Positions 33,109 through 45,500 of a stretch of DNA of 64,000 bases are shown in pieces. The position numbers and the translations under genes were made by a program. Below the pieces are notes generated by a model. The model was not told the DNA's origin. It searched no databases and saw nothing but the letters and a program-made list of their open reading frames with translations. The number at the start of each line of letters is the position of its first letter. The stretch's first letter is position 1. Source of the DNA: Tipula vernalis (lineage: Eukaryota; Arthropoda; Insecta; Diptera; Tipulidae); NCBI GenBank assembly GCA_958295665.1, contig OY282560.1:269987315-270051314 (forward strand), written 5' to 3'.

Positions 33109-35974
33109 TTGTCGTCTCCGAGATTATTTTATCGTAATGTTGGGCGTATGTCGTCTAAGTCAGCTGAATTTTTGAATTTCTTTTATTCAATGGATTTTCA
33201 ATTTTTTGCTCTTGTGGAAACTGGATTTCATGAGGGGATCTTTAATAATGAGTTCTTTTCTGATGACTTTGTCGTTTATAAATGTGATAGATCTATTTTT
33301 AACAGCACTAAAAAAAGTGGAGGTGGTGTGCTGTTTGCAGCCCATTCTTCTATGCAAAGTGAGCTGGTTGTAGTACCTGGATGTGGCTCTATTGAATTTT
33401 TATGTGTCAAAGTTTTAATTTGTAATAATTTACTTTATTTTATAGTTTTGTACATACCACCTAGCTCACCTACTGATGTTTATTTGAGTTATGTTGATTG
33501 TATTTGTGAATTGGTTAATATAATTAATTATAATGATACTTTAGTTGTATTAGGTGATTTTAATTTAAGTAATATTCATTGGTTGGTTGATAGTGAAACT
33601 GAGTCTTTGGGGTTACTCCCTTCGGATATTCTATCTGCAAATGATGCAGCGGTGGTGGATGCACTGTTCAGTTTCAATCTCAAACAAGTTAATTTATTTT
33701 GTAATGATAACAATTCGTTTTTAGATTTAATTTTTGTTAATAATACGGAATATTTGTCAGTTCATGAGTCTTTGACATCTTTCAAGGAAAATGATATTCA
33801 TCATAATTCCCTCGAGATTATATTTCATGTTGGAAATCGAGATGATAAATGTCGGGTTTTTTTCTTTTGATGATTCGTTTTATGATTTTTAGGAATGCGA
33901 CACACCTGGTCTCTCTGATATCTCCGTTGCATTTGTTGGGATGATTTTTCTCGAGCCAATGATGTTAATGAAAATGTAAAAAATTTTAATGACTTACTAT
34001 TTGCTGCTTTTGATAAATTCGTACCTTTGAGGAAAAAACGTAACTATAATTACCCACCATGGTTTGATTCTGATTTGATCAACTTACGTAACCGTAAAAA
34101 TAGAGCTTACTATAGATTCAGATCCAATAATTGCCAACTGAATAAATCCAAATTTGTTGATCTACGTGAACAATTTAAATCTGTATTTCATTCTAAATCT
34201 TGTCAATATATAAGTGTGATTGAAACTAATATCAAATAAAACCCTAAAACATTTTGGAAGTTTGTTAACGAAAAACGTAATACAACCGGCTTTCCATCGG
34301 CAATGATTTTTAATGGAGGTAAACTGAGCACGGTTCCTGAAATCTGCGAGGGTTTTGCTAGTTTCTTTCAATCGGTGTATAAAGTTAATTACGGACCTTT
34401 GATAACGACCCTACTGTTAGTAATTGCCAATTTAACATTCCGTACCTAACAATAACTGAAGATGACATTTATGAATATCTGTCCGATTTTAATGATGGAT
34501 GTGGGCCAGATGGGATACCTTCGTCAATACTTAAATGTGTAAGCTCATATATTGTAACTCCATTATGTTATCTTTTTACCCAATCATTAATTTCTGGACA
34601 ATTTACTACAGCTTGGAAAATTTCTCACATTGTTCCAATTTACAAAAAGGGTAACCTCTGATATATCAAATTATCGTGGTATTTCAATTCTTTCGTGTCG
34701 AAACATTTGTTATTCCATACTAAAGAGATAATTTCTAGTTTCCAGCATGGTTTCACCAGTGGAAAATCTATGACTACCAATCTGTTGCAATTTACTAAAT
34801 TCACTATTGAGTCACTTGAATCTAAAGGCGCCCAAGTTGATTCGATTTACTTTGATTTTGCTAAAGCTTTTGATTCAATCGACCATAAAATTATTATTGA
34901 AAAACTTTCGGTTATTTGCCTTGATCCAAATTTTCTTAAATGGATTTCTTCTTATCTAGTTGGTAGGAAGCAGTATGTTTTATTGAATGATGTTAAGTCA
35001 GATTATATTTATTGTCATTTAGGAGTCCCTCAAGGGTCCCATTTAGGCCCAATTATATTTCTTTTATTCGTGAATGATATTCCTAATATTTTTAAATTCT
35101 GTAAATGTTTATTATTTGCTGATGATTTGAAGATTTTCATGCATGTTCAATCTGTAAGTGATGCTGAGGTTTTGCAATCGGAAATTAATATATTGTCTAG
35201 TTGGTGCTCTAAGAATAAATTGTTCATCAATGTACATAAGTGTAAGGTGATGTCGTTTTTCAGAACACTCAATCCAAATATTGTCAATTATTATTTTGAT
35301 GGAGATCTACTTTGTAGAGTAACTTCAACTGTTGATTTAGGAGTTCTGTTTGATCAGAAATTAACTTTTGCGTTACAAATAGACAAAATAATATTAAAGG
35401 CCAATTCTATGTTAGGTTTTATTTTTAGAATGACAAAGGATTTTATGGATGCATTTTCGTGTGCTAGTTTATATACTTCTTTAGTAAGATCTCACCTTGA
35501 ATATGGTATGCTGTAGTGGTTTGGTATCCTCATCATGATGTGCATATTGCAAGATTGGAATCTATTCAGAAACGTTTTACTACCTATATGGCCAGGAAGC
35601 TTGGTCATTTATCTGATCGTCATCTACCTATGTGGGAACAGGTGCGCAGTCTCCCATCGTATGTGATTCTGTGTGAGTACCTTCATATTGATACGTTGGT
35701 TAAACGCCGAAAAATTGCCTCTGCCTTGTTTGTTAGTGATTCTCTTAGTGGCCGCATTAAGTGTCTTGAGCTCATTTCTGCTTGGAGCATTTATGTACCT
35801 ACCAGAAGCTTGCGTCCAAGGGAATTTTTGTTTGTTGACTTTCATAGAACGAATTATGGTTCCAATGAACCAACCAAGTCAATGGCTAGAATTTTTAATG
35901 AATTTTACCATTTATTTCATTTTGAGAGATCCAGAGTGTATTTTCGGAAGGCAATTAGTAATTGCAATTTTTAA
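33109..35974 (+). pseudogene. ORF2 of the outer CR1-like LINE
   Basis: Endonuclease is open at 33109-33870 (FYRNVGRMSSKSAEF, VVLGDFNLSNIHW, SFLDLIFVNN). A T-run near 33855 shifts the frame. A TAA at 34237 replaces a Gln present in the inner copy. Further shifts fall between 34380 and 34690. RT resumes at 34695 (FQHGFTSGKSMTTNLLQF, YFDFAKAFDSIDH, GVPQGSHLGPIIFLLFVNDI, LLFADDLKIF) and the frame breaks again at 35516. The C-terminal part (35516-35974) ends ISNCNF. This copy keeps the GVPQGS block the inner one lost. Confidence 0.86.
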
Positions 35975-36379
35975 TCTCATTTTACGTTTTTAAGTTTTCG
36001 TTTCAGGTAATGTTCCGTATTGTTAGTATTCTTTGTATTTCTTTTTAATCTAAAATAATTCTTTTTTTTTTTACTATTCAATAGCTTATTAACTGTAGAA
36101 TAGATCTAAATAAATAAATAAATAAACATACATATGTACTAAATTGATAAATGAGTTCTCTTCCTTCTTCTAGTTTTATTATTTATTATAGAATAAAATC
36201 AATATTTTAGCTTTATATTCCACATTTCGAAAACGTATACGTATTACGTACAAAAATGAGAAAGATTTTTCAAGACGTCAACCCGGTATGTAAGACGAAT
36301 ATATTCCGTTTATAAATACAATAAAAAAAATTGTTTACAAAAAAAATAGAAAAGTGGAAAGAATAAATTTTAAAATGTA

Positions 36380-37007
36380 TACTTATGTGTAAAAGTTTAC
36401 ATACAGTGATTTTATTTTTTTTTTTTTGCTTTAGTGAATGCAAGTATTTTGTGTTAAAAATATTTATTTCATAAATTATAATACTTCTTACAATATCATT
36501 ATAATATAAAATGTTCAAAGTCTTTGGTTTAAAATAAAAGAAAAATAACAATTTATTAAGAAACTGCTTAAATTGTGATGCAAAAGTGTACATACAGTTT
36601 TATAATATTTCACATGTGTAATCGTGTATCACGAAATAATTATTAAATTTCTAAGTTCTCCCAGTACGAGGTTTTGAAGCCTCGGTACCATTGATATTAA
36701 CGTGTCTTATTGTTGTTTGAATATTAGAACGACTTTTATTTACAGTCTTGGCATTTTGTTCTAGCGAATTTCCCTCAGCTCTTAGCTTCATTTATTAATT
36801 TTCTCATTTCTTCGGACGTGTCTTTACTTTTTGTTCTCAATCAATATAAACAAAAATAACGGTGCATTATACCTGCTTATGTAAAATTATTTTTTGGCAT
36901 TTTTTTGCAAATTAAAACAATCGATGTTCTGAATTTTTGGTACTGGAAAATTGTATGATTAGTAAACAATAAACAGCTTCCTGTATGTAAACTTTTGCAC
37001 CTAAGTG
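36380..37007 (-). mobile_element. Tc1-type deletion derivative with an internal copy of its end
   Basis: TIRs of 27 bp at 36380-36406 and 36981-37007 (three mismatches; core AAAAGTTTACATACAG) are flanked by TA (36378-36379, 37008-37009). A third copy, GCAAAAGTGTACATACAG, lies at about 36581-36598 in direct orientation to the left TIR, recalling the IR/DR layout of some Tc1 elements. It is 628 bp and keeps only a transposase fragment. Confidence 0.82.
36653..36850 (-). pseudogene. Tc1 transposase N-terminal remnant
   Basis: The minus strand reads TSEEMRKLI, then after a frameshift EGNSLEQNAKTVNKSRSNIQ and SKPRTGRT before a stop: the first helix-turn-helix and GRP-like hook of a Tc1 transposase. 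The catalytic domain is deleted. Confidence 0.65.
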
Positions 37008-37009
37008 TA

Positions 37010-38427
37010 TCGATATAATATATCGAGTATGTACTACATTGTACTTTACAATTGTATTATTTTTGTTTATTTCTCATCATTGAAGTCATGAAATTGAAAA
37101 TTGATTATCATATATTGTTGCGATGTTGTTACTGTTATTTCCATTTTTTTATATCGTGACTTTGCTCTATTTATTGCAAAACATAACAAAAAAAAATGTC
37201 ATTTTCATTTTCTATAGAATATACTACTGCTACAGCTTTATACAAAGTTTATAAATACTTACTATGTAGTTTTATTGTTTCTTTATTTTGTCTGTTATAC
37301 ATTTTTTATTATTTAATAATACTGTGTTTCTTATTATTTTTTATCATTCAATGCTTTTTTATACATACATACATACATGCGAGTATAAGAAGAAACGGAT
37401 TATTATCATAATTCGTTTCCATTTCACATTTTTACGACCAAATATGCGAATTTTGATGTAATATAAGAACTGGCTGAAACTAAAGTTAGAAATAACGTTT
37501 GTTATCTAAACTGCATCAACAAATGAAACCAATGACAGCGATTATCATGTACATTGTGTATAAAACACTCATTCCATAAAACTATAAGTTATCTACATTG
37601 TCACAAAATCAACAAAATATATTTCGTTTATTACATACAGAGAATTGTTGTGCATTACACATTTTATATATTTTTTTTGCATAAAAACATATACAAAATA
37701 TTATTTAAATTATACACATGCATTGTACATTAAAGAGGAAGGCAAATACTATATAAATTACTCAAAAACATAAAATAAATATAAAAACCCGAAAACAACA
37801 TGTTTGGAATTTATGTTATTTTAGTTATCTCACAATTAAATACATTAATGTTTAGAAAAAAAAGTAATAATCATAATAACAGCATACTATAATTCGTATA
37901 CGTATTATAAACATACGTACATAATGTTTATGGAAAAGGCGGAGGCCGTAAAATTATATACATTGAAGAGAACAAAAAAACGCTATTTCATGTCAATATA
38001 AAATGTATTTTCGCTTAAATAGCAATTTAAATGATAAATTAATAGAAGTAGAAACGTTGTATATACTCTAATTCCCTTTTTTTATCGGGTGTAATTTTAA
38101 CAACACACGTATCTGTTTTTAATTGGTTGCATTTGTAAAACAATTTTGCTACATGTCACGTGTAAGCGTAATTTACGAGTACCATTGGATATGAGCATCA
38201 TTTTTAATTTACAAGTTTTGAATTACATACATACAAACATAATTGTGTATCTATGTACGTTTTTCTAAACCATCGCCAAATTTATAGATAATTGTGCCCA
38301 CACTGAGAGAAAAATACATTCTTATTGAAAAAAATACAATCACAGTAAAAAAAATACTATTAATAATCAACCGATCGCAAATTCTGATAATACAATAGAA
38401 TTTACAATTAAATTTCATTCCTCATAT
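37010..38427. other. AT-rich stretch, no gene seen
   Basis: Contains short CATA microsatellite tracts (near 37360) and nothing I recognise as coding. A hydrophobic open stretch at 37196-37411 is a product of T-rich composition. Confidence 0.5.
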
Positions 38428-38430
38428 AAT

Positions 38431-38558
38431 AGGCCCGATTCTGCCTTCCAAAATTTTATGTTATGTTATGTTATTTTTGTTTTTTCAATATAAATTCACA
38501 TAGGAAGCGGGGAAATAAAAGAACATAACAAGAATTTTATCGTTCCAGAATCGGGCCC
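38431..38558. mobile_element. Small MITE, 128 bp, Harbinger-like ends
   Basis: Starts AGGCCCGATTCTG and ends CAGAATCGGGCCC. Further inside, ATTTTATGTTATGTTATG pairs loosely with CATAACAAGAATTTTAT. AAT flanks both sides (38428-38430, 38559-38561), a 3-bp duplication consistent with PIF/Harbinger, though not the usual TWA. Confidence 0.75.
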
Positions 38559-38609
38559 AATATCATATTGACAAACTTTTATAAAGTATCAGGAACACAT
38601 TTTGTTACA

Positions 38610-38725
38610 TCAATCATATAGATAGAATATTTCTTCACATAAATAGAATGTTACGTTACACAGATAGAATATTTACCATCCAGAGAGAATGTTGCTTCAC
38701 ATAGACAGAATTATTTTTGTACAAT
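38610..38725 (+). repeat. Degenerate tandem repeat, about 21-bp unit
   Basis: Five diverged units of CATATAGATAGAATATTTCTT type (ATAGATAGAATATTT, AAATAGAATGTTACG, AGATAGAATATTTACC, AGAGAGAATGTTGCTT, AGACAGAATTATTT). Similar words (TATAGAACAT, GATAGAATGTATTTTCATATG) continue to about 38810. Confidence 0.65.
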
Positions 38726-39310
38726 TTTCACATATATAGAACATATTTTTCATATGGATGATTATTGGCTTTCCATTTGATAGAATGTATTTTCATATGA
38801 AAAAATGAAATACTGTATATTTTATAGTGGAATTGATTAGTTTGATGGTAATTCTACTATTAATAATATTTATCATTTAGAGAGTAGACCATCAATAGGA
38901 TTGTAATGCATTTTTAAACTTGGCTCAAAATTAAATAAATAAAACGGAGGAGCAATTAAATTTACATTTCTTTATTTTAAAGATAACAAACTAAATTATT
39001 AAATTATTATCACAAATTCCAGGTGACTATATAAAAAATAAAAAAATAATTCACTGACTAATTGAACTAAACTGAAAATGAAAAAATAAAAAAAAATTTT
39101 GTTAGTTACATTAAAAATTAATTATTGTACATCACTAATTTTAATTTGTATTTAATAGTTTTTTAATTATAAGATATTTGGATGGGTTTTATCAAAATCG
39201 GTTTCAATACCGCAAAAATATTTTTGTGAGAAATTTCAAACTTAAATAGACGCTGCTGGATATTGCAAGTTGAACATCATAAATATTTTAAAACAGGTGT
39301 CTACTTCCCG

Positions 39311-39620
39311 CTAAATGCAACAAAATTTGTACCGAACATCGTCAAAGTAAATTATGAATTCGTTTGAATTAAATCGTGCCCCAAGAACCATTATAAATGG
39401 TTGAACCGGCATATTTAAATTTTTCATTTTTTGAATTTTCTCTGCAACTTCCAAAACCAATTCTCCAAAAATAATCATAGAATTTTGTGAGTCCTTTATT
39501 GAATATTTTACGCAAGTTTGTTTCGATGAATGTGGATTATCCATCATAATCCTCGACACTGGTGGTATCAGGTGGTGCAATAAAAAATGGTGTAAAAATT
39601 TTTTTATCTGGAAAAATTTA
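39311..39620 (-). CDS. Uncharacterised protein fragment
   Basis: An open stretch of at least 89 codons reads HHLIPPVSRIMMDNPHSSKQ, then IFGELVLEVAEKIQKMKNLN and NEFIIYFDDVRYKFCCI. The frame continues upstream to about 39620 without an ATG, so an exon start or truncation is likely. The pattern of a leucine-rich middle and a terminal YFDDVRYKF resembles multicopy insect proteins of transposon origin that I recall but cannot name. No catalytic motif is visible, and there are no neighbours to help. Confidence 0.4.
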
Positions 39621-40344
39621 CAAAATACTTAAAGCTGTACAGCTTTTGGCATCAAACTTTCAGTTGATTGCAAAATATGGAAGTTCAAGTTGTCAAAAGT
39701 AAAAAAAAATTATTTAAAAGCATTACTTTACCCGCTTACAAATACACTGAACATTGTTATAACTAAACGAAAATTAAATGGAATGTTAATTTAATATGGC
39801 ACAGCCATATTTACATATTAACACTAAACACATTACATATTGTAAAAAGAAAAATTAATAAATTAAGGTTGAAGTTGTATTACAAGCAATTTGCAGTTAT
39901 TTCGTTGAAGAATAAAAAATATAATATATAGTTAAATAATGAAACACATTTCAATCAAACATGTAATTCAGTTAATATTTTAATTATAATGAAAATAAAT
40001 CTTTAATTTAATTTTTGAATTATTCAACGTCAAACCTAAAGCTACAACATTGAGGAATACTGGAAACGAATTCCAATTTTGCAATTCTGCATTAATAATA
40101 TGATTTTATCCTTACAATGGTTGATATCAGATGAATACAATTGTGATATTATACTTTTGTCATCTTTTACTTTCGGTATTATTAATGACAGTAGTTTATC
40201 ACGACATGATTGGGAACGTTCAACAAATTAACTAAACCCATTTAAATGATTGTAATCAATAGATATCTGAAATTATTAAAATGAATAATATAGTATGTAT
40301 GTAGTACGTGTATGTGTTTATACATTTAATTTAATTGGATTTGG
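39621..40344. other. AT-rich stretch, no gene seen
   Basis: Nothing recognised on either strand. Confidence 0.5.
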
Positions 40345-40495
40345 TACGTTTTTCCAAAAATCGTTTCCCCAAAAACATTTGCCCAAAATTGTTTCCCCAA
40401 AAATTATTTCCACAAATAATATTTTCCCTAACATCATTTCGTCAAATATCGTTTGGCCAAAAATTATTTCCCCAAAAATCCTTTGCCCAAAAAGA
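40345..40495 (+). repeat. Degenerate tandem repeat of TTTCCCCAAAAATT type
   Basis: About ten units of 14-16 bp (for example TTTCCCCAAAAACAT, TTGCCCAAAATTG, TTTCCCCAAAAATTA, TTTGGCCAAAAATTA) run up to the left arm of the palindrome. Confidence 0.75.
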
Positions 40496-40581
40496 TCCCC
40501 AAAAATCCCAAAATGGTGGATTGGACATTTCGCGCGCGCGAAAACCCCAATCCACCATTTTGGGATTTTTGGGGATCTTTT
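40490..40581. repeat. Perfect 35-bp inverted repeat with a palindromic CG core
   Basis: Arms 40490-40524 and 40547-40581 are exact reverse complements (starting AAAAGATCCCCAAAAATCCC). The 22-nt loop contains the perfect 16-bp palindrome TTTCGCGCGCGCGAAA (40528-40543), so 92 bp can fold almost completely. The arms share CCCCAAAAATCC with the adjoining tandem array. Confidence 0.93.
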
Positions 40582-40729
40582 AGTTGTACATTTTTTATAA
40601 ATTTTTTAACAACTATGTTCGTGATTATTATCGTTATAGAGTTAAAGTGCCGATGGAGGCGCGTTATATTAGAATACAATTCCATATGATACGTTTTTTA
40701 AAGATATTTTTATATTCGGAACCACCAAT

Positions 40730-41811
40730 GCAATGCACGCATTACAACCAAATTTGAAAATGGGAAACATCTTACAGTCAAGGGCCCTTCAACGCACGTG
40801 CATGGTATGACAGCGAGCAACTTACCAGTACACTGCGTCAACAATAAATTATTGGACCGCTAAAACTACCAACGTCATCAAGCTGCGATCATAAGGGATA
40901 GTACTGTCAACTGTCCAATAACGTCAAGGATGCATTTACCGCATAAAGAAGCCCGAAGGCTAAGATGAAACGAATTCGAGAGACTGATATTAAAGAGCCA
41001 ACTAGCATCCATGACATCAGTGTTCCAGAACATTTGAGAATAGTAGATGGTGAAATTTTTACTTTAGCAGAAAAACGGTTTGGTAGTGAATATATCATCC
41101 TTATGGAACTGTTAAGACCCTGCGAATGTTAGAAAAAGCAGACTATTGGATGGATGGCACATTTGATGTTGTTCCATGTATATTTCATCAATTATTTACA
41201 ATTTTCGCGAAGATTGACGGCGTTACCGTACCGGCACTTTTCTGTTTGATGACGTCAAAGTCGCGGAAGTGTTATGATCTACTGATTTACGAAATATTGA
41301 AAGTTCCCTGCGAACATTTCGTGCATTTGAAGCCCAATTTAGTACTGGCTGATTTTGAAAAGACTTCAACCTCTGCTTTTAAGGCTGTGTTTCCGGATAC
41401 ACAGTTCCGTGGTTGCTATTTTCATTTGGGCCAAATTATTGGGAGCCGCGTTCAAAAAGTAGGTTACTATTCGAATGATCCAGCCCTTAGCGTTTATTCA
41501 TCCTGACGAAATTCTAGCCTTTTTTAAAGAACTATTAAAGCACGTTGATGCACTCACGCGAAACATCGCTGTCTGGTTTGGCAATAACTATGTTGTTCTA
41601 CCTGACAAGCGAACCAACAAACCTTCGCGCTATGCACCACATTTTTGGTCTGTGTATGATCAAACTTGTGAAAGTCTGCCCCGGACCACTAACAACGCCG
41701 AAGCGTGGGATCCGCAACTTCAGGTAATTACTGGAAAATCACACGTCGGAACATACTGCCTAATTGGGCACGTGCGGAAAGAACACATGTATGCTGCATT
41801 TCAGGTTGACA
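40730..41811 (+). pseudogene. MULE (Mutator-like) transposase, 5' portion up to the gypsy insertion
   Basis: A frameshifted upstream part includes a HTHG-type segment followed by the HLPHKEARRL region (about 40930), then KMKRIRETDIKEPTSIHDIS at about 40965. A shift near 41115 leads to the MULE catalytic domain: DYWMDGTFDVVPCIFHQLFT (first Asp, about 41141), then LADFEKTSTSAFKAVFPDTQ (second Asp, about 41347) and FRGCYFHLGQ. A shift near 41470 gives LAFIHPDEILAFFKELLKHV and, at about 41672, CESLPRTTNNAEAW. The frame runs into the gypsy LTR at 41812 and continues after it at 48352. Confidence 0.8.
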
Positions 41812-42491
41812 TATGGTGGGTTTATGCGGCCGTTCGGCTCACCGACACCCCACACAATCTAATGCCGACCGGGTTCAGATATGTTGAACGGTGGCACTAG
41901 GTAATTTCACTGTTAATCTGCTTTACGAGTACACTCACAATTCTTTAAATTAATGCTAGTTTTATTTTTATTAATTGACGAGTTTGAACTCGGTTTGATT
42001 TAAGGAAAACATTATAATGATATAGTAACTAATTAATATTATATTGTGGAGCTAGAATTTTCGTGCTAGCTCCTAACGGCCACCAAGTAATTATCTTTTC
42101 TTTTATTCAACCGATTTTTCTTATATACTAGACGTATTGTTTTTACGTCGCCTATACGATTTACGTGCAGCGTCTTTGCTGAAACTCTCCACACAGTGCG
42201 AACGAGTGGTGGTAAGTTTTACTATTGAAATCTAGATGGCACTTCACATAACTATGGCGAAAAATCGTTATTGGTACCGGTATTTGGAATATGGTGTCAT
42301 CTCACTCTAATGGTAATGAATTGTCATTAGCTTTATTGGATGTCACAATATTCCACGATCGCGTGATTGTTGTTTTGATAATCGGGAGTTGTGGGAAATA
42401 AATGGGTAAATAAAATAAGATAGAGTGTTTTCGCTTTGATAAATTTATTTGATCTTTATTTATTCGTAGATACCATCGACGTATCACCACA
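41812..42491 (-). repeat. 3' LTR of the CsRn1-type gypsy element
   Basis: More than 99% identical to 47676-48351 apart from one short indel near 42415. On the element strand it starts TGTGGTGATACG. The distal end is CCACCATA or CCACCA; the GACA duplication favours the former. Confidence 0.93.
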
Positions 42492-42516
42492 CACCCCCTT
42501 GCCAGTTAATAATAAG

Positions 42517-45500
42517 TTATGAACGATATTCTGCGAATCTCGCTGGTGTTCTAATTTGTCTACCGACTCTTGTTGTCGATGCTGCTGGTGCTGTAGTGGC
42601 TGCTGTGTTTGCCTTTAGGCATGACTTGTTGTTGTTTGTGATGTGATGATTTGGCTTGCTGATTTGTGCTGGCTGATTTTGGAGGTTAAATCTGACTTTT
42701 TGCTGGCGTGTTCCCGTTCCTGTTTGTGCCGCTGTTGGTGTATCCTGTACTTTGGATGTTGACGCTTCGTTTCTTGTTTCCGGTGCTGATATCTGCGACG
42801 TCTCTTGTTCCTCCAGTAAGTAGCAAGGTTTTAATCTATCTATCGATATATTGCTCGGCCTCCCGCGCACACTAATTAAGAAAGTTTTTTCCTCTCGTTT
42901 TAGTATTAGGAACGGTCCTTCGTACGGTGATTGCAGTGATCTTTTACAGAGATCAGTTCGTATAAATGCATGGGTACAGGTATTTAACTCGGCTGCTATG
43001 AATATTTTGGGATTTGCGTGTCTTGATGGAGGCGTCGGTCTCACTCGTTCGAAATGTTCGCGCAGTTCTTTCGCAAACTCTGATTGATGAATGTGGCCTT
43101 TTTTCACTTCTATAAGTTAACTCGGCACACGAATGTTTTCGCCGTAGACTAGCTCGGCTGCCGATGATTTCAGTCCCTCCCGGTATGTTGTGCATAGCCC
43201 GAGTAAAATTAATGGTAGTGTACGTGTCCATGCTTCACCGCCTTGACACATGATGGCTGCCTTCAGCGTCCTGTGCCATCTTTCTAAGAAACCGTTGCAT
43301 TTAGGGTTGTACGCTGTGGTTCTTTTACGTTCGAAGCCCAACGTCTTAGCGAATTCGGTGAACAATTCAGACTCAAATTGTGCACCTTGATCTGTCACTA
43401 TCGACGTTGGAACTCCGAAACGTGCGATCCAGTGAGTCAGTACTGCTCTGGCGACGGTGTCTGCTCGAATATCCGGCACAGGCACTGCTTCTGTCCAGCG
43501 TGTGAATCGGTCAATTATCGTGACGCAGTATCGCTGACCCTCTGATGGTGGTAGTGGACCTACTATGTCCATATGTAGCTCTTCAAACCTTCTGCTTACT
43601 GGTGTAAGCTCGCCTAGTGGGCTCTTGGTGTGCCTGCTCACCTTCGATTTTTGGCACGGAATGCAGCATTGCACCATTCTTCTCACGTCGCTTTTAATTC
43701 TAGGCCAAACGAACTGGTCTGTCATTAATTTTATGGATGCAGCTGCGCCCGGGTGTGCGAGATTATGCGCTGTTTCGAATACCCTCTTCCTCCATTCCAG
43801 TGGAATGAATGGTCTCGTTCTGCCTGTTGATCTGTCGCAATAAATTTTTTTTTCGGAATTGAATGCGATGGGTATTGTTGTAAATATCAGATCTGTGCCT
43901 GACGTCAACAGTTCCTTGAGTTCGCTGTCCTTTTGTTGAGCGTCTGCTATTTCCTCGAAATTTATTGCTACTGGCATCTCTATAGTTTCTAATCGCGATA
44001 GTGCATCGGCCACCACGTTCTCCGATCCTGCGAAATGTCTCAAGTCAGTGGTAAATTGTCCAACAAAATCCAGGTAACGGAATTGACGTGGGGATGCTTT
44101 TTCCGGATTTTACTTGAATGCGAATGTTAGTGGTTTATGGTCCGTGTAAATCATAAAAATGCGACCTTCGACTAGATGTTTGAATTTTTTTACAGCAGCG
44201 TACATTGCTAACAGCTCCCTGTCGTATGCGCTGTACCGCTGCTGTGCTGGGGACAATTTCGCTGAATAAAATTGTAGTGGTTTCCATCCGTCATTGTTGT
44301 TTTTGTCCCTTTGTTGAATGACTGCTCCCATTGCGGTGTCCGAGGCGTCTACCATTATTGACAACTCTGTTTCGGCTGACGGGTGTACCAGTAGTGTCGC
44401 CTCGCTCAGTTGCTTTTTTACCATATTGAATGCCTCCTCTGCTTCGCTAGTCCATTCTACTTCTCTTGTGTCGTTCTTTTTACTACCTTTTAAATAATCA
44501 TTTAAAATCGCTTGATTTTTACTTGCGTTAGGTATGAACATTCTGTAAAAATTTATTATACCTAAAAACCGTCGTAAATGATTAATTGTCCGTGGTAGTG
44601 GAATTTTTTCGACTTCGTTGACTCGTTCTGGTATCGGTCTTATGCCTTCTGCTGATATCTCATGGCCAAGAAATTTTCTTTTTTCTTTTGCGAACTGACA
44701 TTTGTGTGAATTTATGAGTAGTCCCACGTTGTTTAGCCTTGTAAATATTGTCTCTAAATGTTGTACGTGTTCCTCCATTGATGCGGATGCGACGAGTATG
44801 TCATCTAGATAAACGAAACAAAACTTAAGTCCTTGTAGCGTAGAGTGCATAAATCGTTGGAACGTGTTGCCTGCGTTCCGTAATCCAAATGTCATCCCCG
44901 TAAATTCAAATGACCCGAATGGTGTGACAATGGCTGTTTTCTCAATGTCTTCCGGGTCGATGGGAATTTGGTGATAAGCCCGAACGAGATCTAATGTGGA
45001 AAAAATGTTTGTGCCTGCTAGTCGATAGTCTCCGCACGGTCGCCATTCGCCGTTCTTCTTTTCTACTAAATGTAGCGGGCTGGCCCAGGGACTATCGGAG
45101 CGTCTGCAGATCCCTTGTTCCAGCATACTTTGGAATTCTTTCTTTGCGATCTCTAGTTTTTCCGCACTCAACCTCCGTGGGGCGGGCGAAAACTGGTGGA
45201 CCTTTTGTTATAATATGGTGTGTTACGGTATGTGCTGGTTCCTCGTTTGCTTTAATTTTGCTCTTCGTTAATTGCCTGAACTTCTTGAGTAATTCGACGA
45301 TCCTTTCGTCGATTCCCGTTTCCGTTATCCAGCGTATGGTTGGTACTGCTTCGGTGGTTCTCGATGCCACAGCGAAGAGTGATGTCATCGGGTCGATTAG
45401 ACGACCATGTTGAATATCTACGATGAGACCTGTAAACTTTAAAAAATCTGCGCCGATTATTGGCACCGTAACGTCCGCTACAATAAACGTCCATTGGAAT

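Larger units (their letters stand above)
28218..36128 (+). mobile_element. CR1-like LINE (outer), split by a second LINE
   Basis: ORF1 (28218-29082) and ORF2 (33076-35974) align end to end with the inner element's ORF1/ORF2 junction once 29091-33069 is removed: TTTAACTGATGCC joins AGTCGTTTTGATAAAC. The split is flanked by GATGCC (29085-29090 and 33070-33075). The 3' end carries AACTGTAGAATAGATCTAAA and then a short (AAAT)n tail at about 36110-36128. The frame has several stops and shifts. PHD-type ORF1 plus the EN/RT type suggests the CR1/Jockey superfamily. Confidence 0.82.

Noticed and set aside
40295..40600. Overlapping open frames on both strands around the palindrome
   Set aside because: They are produced by the CCCCAAAAAT array and inverted repeat; the Pro/Lys-rich text has no gene features.
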